This document shows positions 45,314 to 53,237 of a stretch of DNA of 64,000 bases, piece after piece (positions within the stretch are counted from its first letter, which is position 1; the number at the start of each line of letters is the position of its first letter). Made by a program: the position numbers and the translations under genes. The DNA lies in assembly GCA_040223695.1 (NCBI GenBank), contig JAVKFU010000017.1:1-64000 (forward strand). Direction: 5' to 3'. Source of the DNA: Deltaproteobacteria bacterium (GTDB taxonomy: Bacteria > Desulfobacterota_D > UBA1144 > Nemesobacterales > UBA2774). The notes below the pieces were generated by a model. That model was not told the DNA's origin. It did not search any database and worked only from the letters and a program-made list of their open reading frames with translations.

Positions 45314-45811
45314 ATGGCGAATCAGGAACATGTGGCATTAATAAAGAAGGGTGTGGACGGGTGGAACAGGTGGAGAGAAGAAAATCCGGATGTGAAGCCG
45401 GACCTGGCCTGGGCGAACCTCGTCGGAACGGACCTTCAGGGGGCAAACCTCCAAAACGTAAACATGAAGCTTGCCTTCTGCAGGGGCTGCAATATGAAAG
45501 GGGCGAATTTGAAGCAGGCTACTCTCTACGGGACAAATTGTGAAGGCGCCAACCTGGAAGACGCTAATCTTGAGGGCGCGACGCTAGAGGGGGCGCACTT
45601 GATCGGCGCGAATCTTGCGCGCGCCACTCTAAGGCAAGTTAACTTTAGACTGGCGAACCTTCAGAACGCCGACCTCGAAGGCGCGGATTTAACGGACTGC
45701 GCGAAGCTCACCCCGGAGCAGATATCATCTGTAAAGACTCTCGGCAATGCAAAACTGGACCCTCGGATTAAAGAGCAGATTTCCAACAGCCACCCGAACC
45801 TGACCGAATAA
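45314..45811 (+). CDS. Pentapeptide-repeat protein
   Basis: A 165-residue protein with a short helical start (LIKKGVDGWNRWREENPDVKPDL) followed by about 18 A(D/N)LxG-type pentapeptide units (about 34-130), which form a right-handed quadrilateral beta helix. The tail resembles those of many stand-alone repeat proteins. No signal peptide is present. Some family members mimic DNA and protect gyrase; there is nothing here to show such a role. Confidence 0.85.
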   Translation: MANQEHVALIKKGVDGWNRWREENPDVKPDLAWANLVGTDLQGANLQNVNMKLAFCRGCNMKGANLKQATLYGTNCEGANLEDANLEGATLEGAHLIGANLARATLRQVNFRLANLQNADLEGADLTDCAKLTPEQISSVKTLGNAKLDPRIKEQISNSHPNLTE

Positions 45812-45825
45812 CCGGACCATAATCC

Positions 45826-45854
45826 TTGACTAATGAACCCCTATCCAAAATACT
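45826..45854 (+). promoter_or_regulatory. Possible promoter immediately before xseA
   Basis: TTGACT (45826-45831) and AATACT (45849-45854) are 17 bp apart. The -10 ends eight bases before ATG 45863, which would again give an mRNA starting at or next to the start codon. Confidence 0.4.
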
Positions 45855-45862
45855 TCTAGGAT

Positions 45863-47032
45863 ATGGAAGAAACCCCGTCTTTTCAGGACATTCTTAAAAG
45901 CCGGATTTATACCGTTTCCGAGCTCAACACTAGGATCAAGGAGACGATCGAGGAGGAAATCGGGTTCGAATACGTCTGGGTCACGGGCGAAATCTCCAAT
46001 TTCAGAGGCAACTACGCAAGCGGGCACTGGTACTTTTCCATAAAGGACGAAAATAGCCAGATATCCGCCGTTTGCTTTAAATGGTCCAATCAACACATAA
46101 AATTCCTGCCTGAGAACGGTATGGAGGTCATTTGCTGCGGGCAGATAGGGGTCTATGAAAGGCAGGGCGTCTATCAGATAAACGTCAGGGACATGGAGCC
46201 CAAGGGCGTGGGAGCTCAGGCAATCGCGCTAGAGCAGTTAAAGGAGAAGCTGCTCAAAGAGGGGCTCTTCAATGAGGACAGGAAACGCCCTCTTCCATTC
46301 CTGCCGGGAAAAATTGGCATAGTGACCTCGCCCACAGGGGCCGCAATCAAGGACATACTCAAGGTTCTGGACAGGAGATTCCCCAATCTCGAGATACTGA
46401 TTTCCCCCGCTAGGGTTCAGGGAGACTTCGCGCCCCGAGAAATTATCGCCGCGCTCGATAGACTGTACCGGATTGAGAATCTGGATATGATCATACTCGC
46501 GAGGGGCGGAGGGTCGAAGGAAGACCTCTGGGCTTTCAACGACGAGGCGCTCGCGAGGAAAATCGCCGAATCACCCGTCCCTCTGGTATCCGCGGTGGGG
46601 CACGAAATTGACTTTACAATCGCCGACCTGGTAGCCGACATGAGGGCCGCAACGCCTTCCATGGCCGGAGAGATAGCGGTCAGGGAAAAAGCCGAGCTGC
46701 TTCAGTACATAGCTGAGCTTAAAGCCAAGATCGCGCTTGCGCTCCAGAACCGCATCGAGATACACGCAAGGGAGGTAGATCAGATACAGTCAGACCTTAT
46801 AAGACTTTTCCGGACAAAGCTCGATACGGCGGAATCCGAGATGGCCGCTCTCTCCGGAAAACTGGATGCGCTCAGCCCTCTTAAGGTTCTTGGCCGCGGT
46901 TACTGTATTACCTATAAGCTCCCTTCGATGAAGATCGTCAAAGACTCCGGTGAGCTTAAGCGAGGGGAGGAGATACTGATAAATTTCAACAGGGGAAAAG
47001 CAACGTGTTCGGTGAATGAAACTGAAGATTAG
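45863..47032 (+). CDS. xseA: Exodeoxyribonuclease VII large subunit
   Basis: The catalytic subunit of the ExoVII single-strand nuclease. The 389-residue protein has an N-terminal OB-fold (VTGEISNFRGNYASGHWYF), the conserved GKIGIVTSPTGAAIKDIL, the catalytic ARGGGSKEDLWAFNDE, the SAVGHEIDFTIADLVAD segment, a coiled-coil arm and the C-terminal LSPLKVLGRGY. It is somewhat shorter than the 440-460 residues of E. coli, mainly in the coiled coil. The small subunit xseB is not adjacent. Its last 4 bp overlap the convergent acyl-CoA synthetase fragment. Confidence 0.96.
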   Translation: MEETPSFQDILKSRIYTVSELNTRIKETIEEEIGFEYVWVTGEISNFRGNYASGHWYFSIKDENSQISAVCFKWSNQHIKFLPENGMEVICCGQIGVYERQGVYQINVRDMEPKGVGAQAIALEQLKEKLLKEGLFNEDRKRPLPFLPGKIGIVTSPTGAAIKDILKVLDRRFPNLEILISPARVQGDFAPREIIAALDRLYRIENLDMIILARGGGSKEDLWAFNDEALARKIAESPVPLVSAVGHEIDFTIADLVADMRAATPSMAGEIAVREKAELLQYIAELKAKIALALQNRIEIHAREVDQIQSDLIRLFRTKLDTAESEMAALSGKLDALSPLKVLGRGYCITYKLPSMKIVKDSGELKRGEEILINFNRGKATCSVNETED

Positions 47033-48042
47033 GGGACAAGCCCGGTCAATTCGGGAATCTCTGCCAAATTAACGCCTGCTTTTCTCAGAAGAATCTCAAA
47101 ATCACTTCCTGGCATATAATCAACGAATATATGGTTTATCCTGCCTCCCAGCTCCGCCCTGATCATCTTCTCCGGGGACTGGCCGTTGAGTTCTGAAAGG
47201 ACGTTTTCGCATATCTTCTCCAACCCCCCCTTCGTCTCGAACAGTATGGTAGGCATTACCTCCGGCATGTCCTCGTAAAAATCCTTTCTGGTCTCAGCCA
47301 CAGCCGCCCTGTTGGCATTATACAAGGTCAAATAATTGATGAATTTGGCAAAGGGGCTCGCTGCCGTCAGGCAGGAAAAAGACTGGTCTTCAGCCTTCAA
47401 ATAGGAGTGTTTATTCGAGGTCTTCTCAAGAGCGGTCAATATTTCGTTTTGGGATATCTCTTTTACCCCTGTTTTATCGGAGCCGGGCAGGACAAAGAAA
47501 GCGGCGGCAGCGTCGGGATCGATATTATTCGATACCTGCGTGAGCTCATCCTGAAGTTTTTTCCTATGCATAAGGCCGAATTTGAGAATATTTTTAAAAT
47601 TGATAATACGCTCGTTCTTGATTCTGGCATCCGGGAAAACCGCGATCCTCTCCACGTTCGGTATTCGGTCGAGAGAACCTAATAGGCCCTCGAGAGCATC
47701 CCCCTGCTCGATAAAAATAAGTTTTACATTCAGCTCATTGGCCACCTGAGTTATTTTTTCGACGCTTTCGTCGATTGAAAGAGGCACGATTACGCCCCCC
47801 AGATGGAATATAGCCATCTCCGCCGAAATGGCTTCGAGACGGCCCGAGGATACGATTAACGCTCTGTCGCCCCTCCCCAGACCGAGATGCATCAGGAAGG
47901 ACGCTATATTCTTTACTTTACGGTCAAAGTCGAGCCAGGTAATTTGTTTCCAGCTCCAGCCGTCGCGTCGCTGGAAGAGTAACCTCGTTCCGTGTTCTTT
48001 TACCCGCTTATGAAGGAGTTCCGGTATAGTTTTTTCGCTCAT
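47029..48042 (-). CDS. Truncated, degenerate long-chain acyl-CoA synthetase-like protein
   Basis: A 337-residue protein that follows the N-terminal half of FadD15-type AMP-binding enzymes: PELLHKRVKEHGTRLLFQRR, SWKQITWLDFDRKVKNIASFL, HLGGVIVPLS and a PEVMPTILFETKGGLEKI stretch corresponding to the NLxEVxPTxxxxVPRxxEK region. The P-loop-like TSGTTGxPKG is replaced by LPGSDKTGVKEI. The protein stops after VNLAEIPELTGLVP, where complete enzymes have the A5 motif GYGLTE, so the rest of the adenylation site and the C-terminal domain are absent. The frame is otherwise clean. It is either a decaying gene or a repurposed half-domain. ATG 48042 is preferred over TTG 48048. Confidence 0.7.
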   Translation of the reverse strand: MSEKTIPELLHKRVKEHGTRLLFQRRDGWSWKQITWLDFDRKVKNIASFLMHLGLGRGDRALIVSSGRLEAISAEMAIFHLGGVIVPLSIDESVEKITQVANELNVKLIFIEQGDALEGLLGSLDRIPNVERIAVFPDARIKNERIINFKNILKFGLMHRKKLQDELTQVSNNIDPDAAAAFFVLPGSDKTGVKEISQNEILTALEKTSNKHSYLKAEDQSFSCLTAASPFAKFINYLTLYNANRAAVAETRKDFYEDMPEVMPTILFETKGGLEKICENVLSELNGQSPEKMIRAELGGRINHIFVDYMPGSDFEILLRKAGVNLAEIPELTGLVP

Positions 48043-48124
48043 ATGCAAACACCGTCTTTATCATTTAGGATATCCTTTGCAGGATAGTGTGTAAAATATA
48101 CAATAAAAGTTACACATTAAAACA

Positions 48125-49498
48125 ATGAAAAAAGTTATAAAAGTCAAACCGTTTCTTAGCGAGCTGTTTTATCTGGCCAAAAACGTGGTTACCCGGCTGA
48201 GGGATTCGGGTCATAAGGCGTTTTGCGTGGGCGGCTGCACAAGGGACATGATCATGAACATCGCGCCCGTGGAATACGATATAACCACGAGCGCAACCCC
48301 TGAAGAAGTTTCCGGAATATTCGAGCATACGGTGCCAGTAGGCGCGAGCTTCGGCGTAATACTGGTTCTGGTAGGCCACTGTAAGTTCGAGGTGGCTACG
48401 TTCAGAAAAGAGGAGAGTTATTCGGACAGCCGCCACCCCGATACGGTCACATACAGCATGGACGAAGAGGAAGACGTCCTCAGGCGCGACTTCACCATAA
48501 ACGGAATGCTCTACGACCCCCTGAGCGAGGAAGCAATCGACTATGTGGGGGGAATGGATGATATAACCAATGGAATAATAAGGGCTATAGGAGACCCGTA
48601 CGAGCGTTTTAACGAAGACAAGCTGAGATTGATGCGCGCCGTTAGATTCGCGTCGAGATACGGCTTCAAACTCGAGGAGAAAGCCCTGGACGCCCTGACA
48701 AAACTCGCTCCGGAAATAACCCGGGTAAGCGAAGAGAGAATAAGGGACGAACTCCTAAAAATAATATCACAGAACAACCCCGGAGCAGGTCTCGCGCTCC
48801 TTAGAGAAAGCGGTCTACTTAAATACATACTGCCCGAAGTCGATGAAATGCACGGTGTCGAGCAGCCCCCGGAGTTTCACCCCGAAGGGGACGTATTCAC
48901 TCACACATGCATGGTGCTGGACAACATCTACGAAAAAACCTCAGGCATTGTGTCGCCGGAGCTCGCCATGGGAGGTCTCCTGCACGACGTCGGCAAACCC
49001 CCCACTTTCTCGGTTTCCGACAGGATAAGGTTCAACGGCCATGACAAGGTGGGAGCCGAGATGTCTAAAAAAATCTGCAGAAGGCTCAAATTTTCAAATA
49101 AACAGATCGATATAGTTTATCAGCTGGTGAGAGAGCATCTTAAATTCAAAGACGTTTTTAATATGAAGAAAAGCACGCTTAAAAGATTTATCGGAATGCC
49201 GAATTTTGAGGAACACCTGGTCCTCCACCTATCCGACTGTCTCGCGAGTCACGGCTCCACCGACGCCTACGACTTCATTATGAAGAAGTTCGATGAATTC
49301 GAGGACGAGGAGATAAAACCCGCGCCGCTCATAGGAGGAAAAGAGCTTATAGAGATGGGCTATAAACCGGGCCCATTGTTTTCCGAAATTCTCAACTTTG
49401 TGGAAGAGGCGCAGCTTGAGGGGGAAATAACAAACGGCAAGCAAGCGAAAGAAATAGTATCAAAAAAATACCCGCTCGAAAGCCTAATCGATAGCTAA
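48125..49498 (+). CDS. CCA tRNA nucleotidyltransferase/poly(A) polymerase family protein with HD domain
   Basis: A 457-residue class II nucleotidyltransferase. It has the CVGGCTRDMIMN loop, the metal-binding EYDITTSATPEEV (E-x-D in place of the usual D-x-D), RRDFTINGMLYDP, FNEDKLRLMRAVRFASRYGF and EERIRDEL. An HD domain (about 250-370) carries GGLLHDVGKPPTF and continues to the C-terminus. One tRNA in this window lacks an encoded CCA, consistent with need for CCA addition, but family membership alone cannot separate CCA addition from poly(A) polymerase activity. It is divergent from the acyl-CoA synthetase-like gene. Confidence 0.9.
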   Translation: MKKVIKVKPFLSELFYLAKNVVTRLRDSGHKAFCVGGCTRDMIMNIAPVEYDITTSATPEEVSGIFEHTVPVGASFGVILVLVGHCKFEVATFRKEESYSDSRHPDTVTYSMDEEEDVLRRDFTINGMLYDPLSEEAIDYVGGMDDITNGIIRAIGDPYERFNEDKLRLMRAVRFASRYGFKLEEKALDALTKLAPEITRVSEERIRDELLKIISQNNPGAGLALLRESGLLKYILPEVDEMHGVEQPPEFHPEGDVFTHTCMVLDNIYEKTSGIVSPELAMGGLLHDVGKPPTFSVSDRIRFNGHDKVGAEMSKKICRRLKFSNKQIDIVYQLVREHLKFKDVFNMKKSTLKRFIGMPNFEEHLVLHLSDCLASHGSTDAYDFIMKKFDEFEDEEIKPAPLIGGKELIEMGYKPGPLFSEILNFVEEAQLEGEITNGKQAKEIVSKKYPLESLIDS

Positions 49499-49511
49499 CT
49501 ATAAAAGCGAA

Positions 49512-49958
49512 TTACTCGAATGTTCCTTTTTCGTAATCGGAAGAAACATACCAAATTTTACCGTTCCGCACCCAATTATCCTGGACCATCACGCTCTTTT
49601 CCGAGACTGAGGGATATTTGTAGTAGGTGTACGATACCCTCACCAGACACTCTTTGGATTCCTTCCCGGTGCCTGTTCCCTCCGGCTCGCCGTCAACGAG
49701 ATACACGATTTCCTTAATCTGGTAACTCGTTATATTCAGATCCTTCTCGTTTCTCAGCACGAAGCCTTCGTAATCCTTTAATTTCGCAGGATCTACGAAC
49801 CGGGCGGCCTTGTCATAATACTTCCACATTATGAGTTTGTAATAAAGGTCGGTGGATTTGGACAGGGATTCCTGGTCGTCCTTCTGCATTATTCCCGAGG
49901 CCGCCCCGCACCCCGAAAGCAGAAAGCCCAGCAGAAGAGCTATAACTATATTCTTCAT
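49512..49958 (-). CDS. Hypothetical lipoprotein
   Basis: A 148-residue protein with a lipoprotein signal peptide and lipobox LLSGC (Cys at 17). The mature part has a helix-rich start (STDLYYKLIMWKYYDKAARFVD) and then strands ending VQDNWVRNGKIWYVS, a layout common in small lipoproteins with an NTF2-like or DUF4878-type fold. I do not recognise a named family. It lies downstream of atpE on the same strand, beyond a hairpin. Confidence 0.7.
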   Translation of the reverse strand: MKNIVIALLLGFLLSGCGAASGIMQKDDQESLSKSTDLYYKLIMWKYYDKAARFVDPAKLKDYEGFVLRNEKDLNITSYQIKEIVYLVDGEPEGTGTGKESKECLVRVSYTYYKYPSVSEKSVMVQDNWVRNGKIWYVSSDYEKGTFE

Positions 49959-50022
49959 GTTAGAAGGGTAATGCCGTCTTTATATTATATCAAATTCTGG
50001 ATATAAGCGGCGGCATAACTGC

Positions 50023-50054
50023 CATGCAGGGAGTTATAGGAAACTCCCCGCATG
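50023..50054 (-). terminator. Long hairpin just after atpE
   Basis: CATGCAGGGAGTT and AACTCCCCGCATG form a 13-bp stem (one G-U on the minus strand) with a 6-base loop, 9 bp after the atpE stop. There is no T-run on the minus strand, so it is either a 3' stabilising hairpin or a weak terminator for the F0 operon. Confidence 0.45.
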
Positions 50055-50063
50055 CGTTATAGA

Positions 50064-50387
50064 TTAAATTTTTCCCTGTAGCAGGAATGCTATAAGAAGA
50101 GCATAAATAACGAGAGATTCGATAAGAGCAAGACCGATAATCATCGGTGTGAGAATCTTCGAGCTTGCGCCGGGATTTCTGGCAATACCGCTTAAAGCAG
50201 CCGCGGTCGCACGCCCCTGACCCAAACCTGCTATACCTGCCGCAATCCCTATTCCCAATCCGGCTCCCAGAGCAAGACCGAGCTTTGTCAACTCTCCTCC
50301 GCCCTCAACCGCAAAAGCCGTATCAGGCACAAAAAGAGCAAGCACTGCCACTGCGAATACTGACAGAATCGAAACAGCCTTATTCAT
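50064..50387 (-). CDS. atpE: ATP synthase F0 subunit c
   Basis: The proteolipid forming the rotor ring. The 107-residue reading starts at the ATG behind a strong AAAGGAGG. It has an N-terminal signal-peptide-like extension ending DTAFA (about 26), then helix 1 with the Gly-rich GAGLGIGIAAGIAGLGQG, the polar RNP loop, and helix 2 with the ion-binding Glu (E90) in LALIESLVIY. Q57, E90, S91 and Y95 match positions that coordinate Na+ in known sodium rings, but the residue after the Ser is Leu rather than Thr. It is the last gene of the operon. Confidence 0.95.
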   Translation of the reverse strand: MNKAVSILSVFAVAVLALFVPDTAFAVEGGGELTKLGLALGAGLGIGIAAGIAGLGQGRATAAALSGIARNPGASSKILTPMIIGLALIESLVIYALLIAFLLQGKI

Positions 50388-50440
50388 TTGTTTACCTCCT
50401 TTAGTAGAGTAGGTCATTGTTTTATTCATTTTTGTTTATT

Positions 50441-51139
50441 CTATTCAATTTCAGCTTCATGCGCCGTCGCGAGGGAAATATAGATCGCAGACAGCACGGT
50501 AAAAATAAACGCCTGAAGAAAAGATACAAAGATCCCGAGTCCTATGAATATCGCGGGTATTATGTAATGCACAAGGTTTGTAAAAACACCCAGAACCATG
50601 TGATCCCCTGTAATATTCATGAAAAGCCTGAGCGATAGAGATACGGGACGTACGAAATGGCTTATTATCTCTATTATGAACATCAGCGGCGCCAGGAATA
50701 ATACGGGTCCGGCGAAATGTTTCAGATACGAAATGCCGTTTTCTTTGAACCCATAATAGTTGTACATTACGAAAATAACCAGAGCGCAGGCAACCGGCAC
50801 GTTGAAATTCCCGGTGGGGGGCAGGAATCCCGGAATAATCCCAAGAAAATTAGCAAATAAAATAAAGAAGAAAGACGCGCCAAGCAGCGGGAAATATTTT
50901 TTGGCCTGTTCCCTTGAGCCGAGCATATTCGTGAACAGATCGAAAAGGAAGTCAATTGTAAGGATTTCAAATATAGTCCTCAGGGAAAACTTCTCGTCCG
51001 GCATTACCGAATCTTCTTTTGACAGGGTTTGTTTAATCTTGTACCCGGCAAAAGCTAAAAAGAGCAATACCAGAATCGAGCCCAGAATGTAATCATATTT
51101 ACCCAATCCTATGAGCGTAAACCAGCTAAAGTGTTCCAT
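50441..51139 (-). CDS. atpB: ATP synthase F0 subunit a
   Basis: The stator channel subunit next to the c ring. The 232-residue protein has about five to six transmembrane helices. It shows PGFLPPTGNFNVPVACAL, the essential Arg in VSLSLRLFMNITGDHMV, and a C-terminal FVSFLQAFIFTVLSAIYI. It overlaps atpI by 14 bp and precedes atpE by 53 bp, the normal F0 order. The F1 genes and subunit b are not in the window. Confidence 0.96.
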   Translation of the reverse strand: MEHFSWFTLIGLGKYDYILGSILVLLFLAFAGYKIKQTLSKEDSVMPDEKFSLRTIFEILTIDFLFDLFTNMLGSREQAKKYFPLLGASFFFILFANFLGIIPGFLPPTGNFNVPVACALVIFVMYNYYGFKENGISYLKHFAGPVLFLAPLMFIIEIISHFVRPVSLSLRLFMNITGDHMVLGVFTNLVHYIIPAIFIGLGIFVSFLQAFIFTVLSAIYISLATAHEAEIE

Positions 51140-51515
51140 CTTTGCTCCCTCTTAAACTTTCTCCGATAATTACCACCACAACCCCCGTAACACCGATAAA
51201 AAATCCGTACAAATCTACTTTAGCAAATAAAAATATAGAAATGACTATAGCGATAAAAACAGCCATCTTGATAACAAAAGCGAAAATTGCGAAAGCCTTG
51301 GGAGCAGATTTGGAAACCAGCGCATTTACGAGAAATCTGATTGCCATGAAATTAGCGACAAATAAAATGCCGCCCGCAGCCGTACCCAGCGCAAATTCTC
51401 TTGATCCCAAAAAATAATTCACCGCGAACAAAATCGCGGTAACTACAAGACCGCTTTTCTCTACACGCCCTATAGTCGGTATGCTAAACAGACTTGCTGT
51501 CCTTTCCGTTATCAA
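51126..51515 (-). CDS. atpI: ATP synthase assembly protein AtpI-like
   Basis: A 129-residue membrane protein with four predicted helices, starting RVEKSGLVVTAILFAVNYFLGSR. Proteins of this family occur just before atpB and are thought to assist c-ring assembly or Mg2+ supply. It overlaps both neighbours, atpZ by 32 bp and atpB by 14 bp, so translation is probably coupled. The family is weakly conserved and the name rests partly on position. Confidence 0.8.
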   Translation of the reverse strand: MITERTASLFSIPTIGRVEKSGLVVTAILFAVNYFLGSREFALGTAAGGILFVANFMAIRFLVNALVSKSAPKAFAIFAFVIKMAVFIAIVISIFLFAKVDLYGFFIGVTGVVVVIIGESLRGSKDGTL

Positions 51516-51687
51516 TTCTTTTAATCATCCTTAGAAGCAAACTAAATCCGGTAAATACACCCGCTACCAGCCCTAACATCGTAAACCAGGGTGTAGAGGT
51601 TCCAACCCACTTGTCTACATATTGCCCGAGCATTATTCCGGCTATGACAGAAAATCCAAGCTCAAAGCCGATGGCAATAAACATCAA
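51484..51687 (-). CDS. atpZ: AtpZ/AtpI-family F0F1 ATPase accessory protein
   Basis: A small protein of about 67 residues with two transmembrane helices and the family pattern FELGFSVIAGIMLGQYVDKWVGTSPWF-like (AGIMLGQYVDKWVGTS). It shows no usable upstream ATG: the frame is open back to a TAA at 51718 and the extra residues (RKQQKYKW) resemble the family's start, so the true start may be upstream at an unusual codon. I give the TTG at 51687; ATG 51684 is next. It follows hemL by 45 bp. Confidence 0.8.
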   Translation of the reverse strand: MMFIAIGFELGFSVIAGIMLGQYVDKWVGTSTPWFTMLGLVAGVFTGFSLLLRMIKRIDNGKDSKSV

Positions 51688-51732
51688 CCATTTATATTTT
51701 TGTTGCTTTCTAAACGCTTAGCCCTCTATTAT

Positions 51733-53025
51733 TTACTGGATCTTTTTTAGAGATCCGTATACCGCATCAAGCGTCCTCTTGATGTCCCTTTCAGTATGAG
51801 CGAGTGAAAGAAAAACCGCCTCAAACTGAGAAGGCGGAAACATAATACCAGCCCTGAGCAAATTTTCAAAAAATTTGGAGTACTTTTTTGTATCACTCAT
51901 CAGCGCCGACCGGTAATCAACCGGTTTTACATCTGTAAAGAAAAGCGTGAACATGGATCCGATCGAATTTATTTGCGCCTTGACCCCGAGTTTCTCGATT
52001 ATTTCTGTGATCCCCTGAACCAGCTCAACCGTCAGGCTTTCGAGCTTTTGGTAGTTCCCTTTTTCAAAAAGTTTAGTCAGAGTCGCGCGCCCCGCGGCCA
52101 TAGCAAGGGGGTTTCCGGAAAGTGTTCCGGCCTGGTACACCGGACCGACCGGCGCGACCATTTTCATTATTTCCTTACTTGCGCCGAACGCGCCCACCGG
52201 CAGACCTCCTCCTATTATCTTTCCCAGGCATGTGATATCCGGCACAACTCCGAAAGTCCCCTGAGCGCCGCCTCTTCCCAGTCTGAACCCGGATATTACC
52301 TCGTCAAATACAAGCAGCGCGCCTGAATCGCGTGTTATCTCTCTCAGGCCCTCAAGAAACCCCTGTTGCGGGGGCACCACTCCCATATTGCCCGCAACGG
52401 GCTCAAGAATTACCGCTGCTATCTTGTCCCCCTTCTTTTTGAAAAGTTTTTCAACCGATCCCAGATCGTTATATCCGGCCAGTAATGTCCTATCAGTGAA
52501 AGCCTTTGGCACACCGGGGCTGCTGGGAGTGCCGAACGTCGTTGCTCCGGAGCCCGCCTGTACCAGAAGATAATCGGCATGTCCGTGATAACACCCCTCG
52601 AACTTGACTATATAGTCCCTTTTCGTATAAGCGCGGGCCAGACGCACGCCGCTCATCGTCGCTTCAGTGCCGGAACTCGTCATTCTCACCATTTCTATGG
52701 AAGGAAAAGATTTTACGATTAGCTTGGCAACCTCGATTTCATTTTCACAGGGGGCCCCGTAGCTTGTGCCCCTTCCCGCCGCTTTCTTTACCGCAGCTAC
52801 TACATCGGGCGCCGCATGTCCCAGTATGAGAGGTCCCCAGGAGGACATGTAATCAATATATTTATTCCCGTCCTCATCATAAACGTACGCTCCTTTTGCT
52901 TTGGAAACAAAAACAGGGGTGCCGGATACGGCATTGAACGACCTTACGGGGCTATTAACCCCTCCCGGCATAAGGCGCTCCGCTATTCTATAAAGTCTTT
53001 TCGAGTTCGTAAACCGGATATTCAT
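51733..53025 (-). CDS. hemL: Glutamate-1-semialdehyde 2,1-aminomutase
   Basis: It makes 5-aminolevulinate, the C5 route to tetrapyrroles. The 430-residue PLP protein has GGVNSPVRSF near the start, CYHGHADYLLVQAGSG, the cofactor-binding LLVFDEVISGFRLG, the PLP-lysine in CLGKIIGGGLPVGAFG and VYQAGTLSGNP. It is first in a minus-strand operon with atpZ-atpI-atpB-atpE, headed by a good sigma-70 promoter. Linkage of haem supply with the ATP synthase suggests co-expression for respiration. Confidence 0.97.
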   Translation of the reverse strand: MNIRFTNSKRLYRIAERLMPGGVNSPVRSFNAVSGTPVFVSKAKGAYVYDEDGNKYIDYMSSWGPLILGHAAPDVVAAVKKAAGRGTSYGAPCENEIEVAKLIVKSFPSIEMVRMTSSGTEATMSGVRLARAYTKRDYIVKFEGCYHGHADYLLVQAGSGATTFGTPSSPGVPKAFTDRTLLAGYNDLGSVEKLFKKKGDKIAAVILEPVAGNMGVVPPQQGFLEGLREITRDSGALLVFDEVISGFRLGRGGAQGTFGVVPDITCLGKIIGGGLPVGAFGASKEIMKMVAPVGPVYQAGTLSGNPLAMAAGRATLTKLFEKGNYQKLESLTVELVQGITEIIEKLGVKAQINSIGSMFTLFFTDVKPVDYRSALMSDTKKYSKFFENLLRAGIMFPPSQFEAVFLSLAHTERDIKRTLDAVYGSLKKIQ

Positions 53026-53061
53026 TTACTTGACAAGGTGGAGATCAATAAGTCAGGGAGT

Positions 53062-53090
53062 ATTAAACATGGATGATAAAAAGCTGTCAA
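53062..53090 (-). promoter_or_regulatory. Sigma-70 promoter of the hemL-atpZIBE operon
   Basis: On the minus strand TTGACA (53085-53090) and TTTAAT (53062-53067) are 17 bp apart, 36 bp before the hemL start codon. No other promoter is obvious between hemL and atpE. Confidence 0.65.
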
Positions 53091-53121
53091 GTGCCGAGAA
53101 GATCGGACTTGTCTCTATTAT

Positions 53122-53157
53122 AAAAAAGGAGAGAAACCCCGTAAGGAGTTTCTCTCC
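53122..53157 (-). terminator. Rho-independent terminator of the pal-cpoB-ompA cluster
   Basis: On the minus strand GGAGAGAAACTCC pairs with GGGGTTTCTCTCC (13 bp, one G-U) around TTAC, and is followed by six T residues. It lies 80 bp after the OmpA-like gene and just upstream of the hemL promoter, separating the two operons. Confidence 0.88.
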
Positions 53158-53237
53158 ATGATTTAATTTCTCATCTACACTTAATTCTTAAAATCGATGA
53201 GATAATTATCTATATGCAATCAGGACAAAACTTATAA

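Noticed and set aside
42780-45811. Sirtuin-ThyX-pentapeptide run as a defence island
   Set aside because: ThyX is a metabolic enzyme, the pentapeptide protein has no known defence partner here, and there are no nuclease, toxin or mobile-element genes; only the odd sirtuin is reported.
52504-52524. Sigma-54 promoter-like TGGCAC with a following GC
   Set aside because: Spacing between the GG and GC elements is one base too short and the site lies inside hemL. No convincing -24/-12 promoter was found near gene starts.
53069-53161. 30-codon plus-strand frame between hemL and the OmpA-like gene
   Set aside because: It runs through the hemL promoter and the perfect minus-strand terminator hairpin, which fully explain the sequence.
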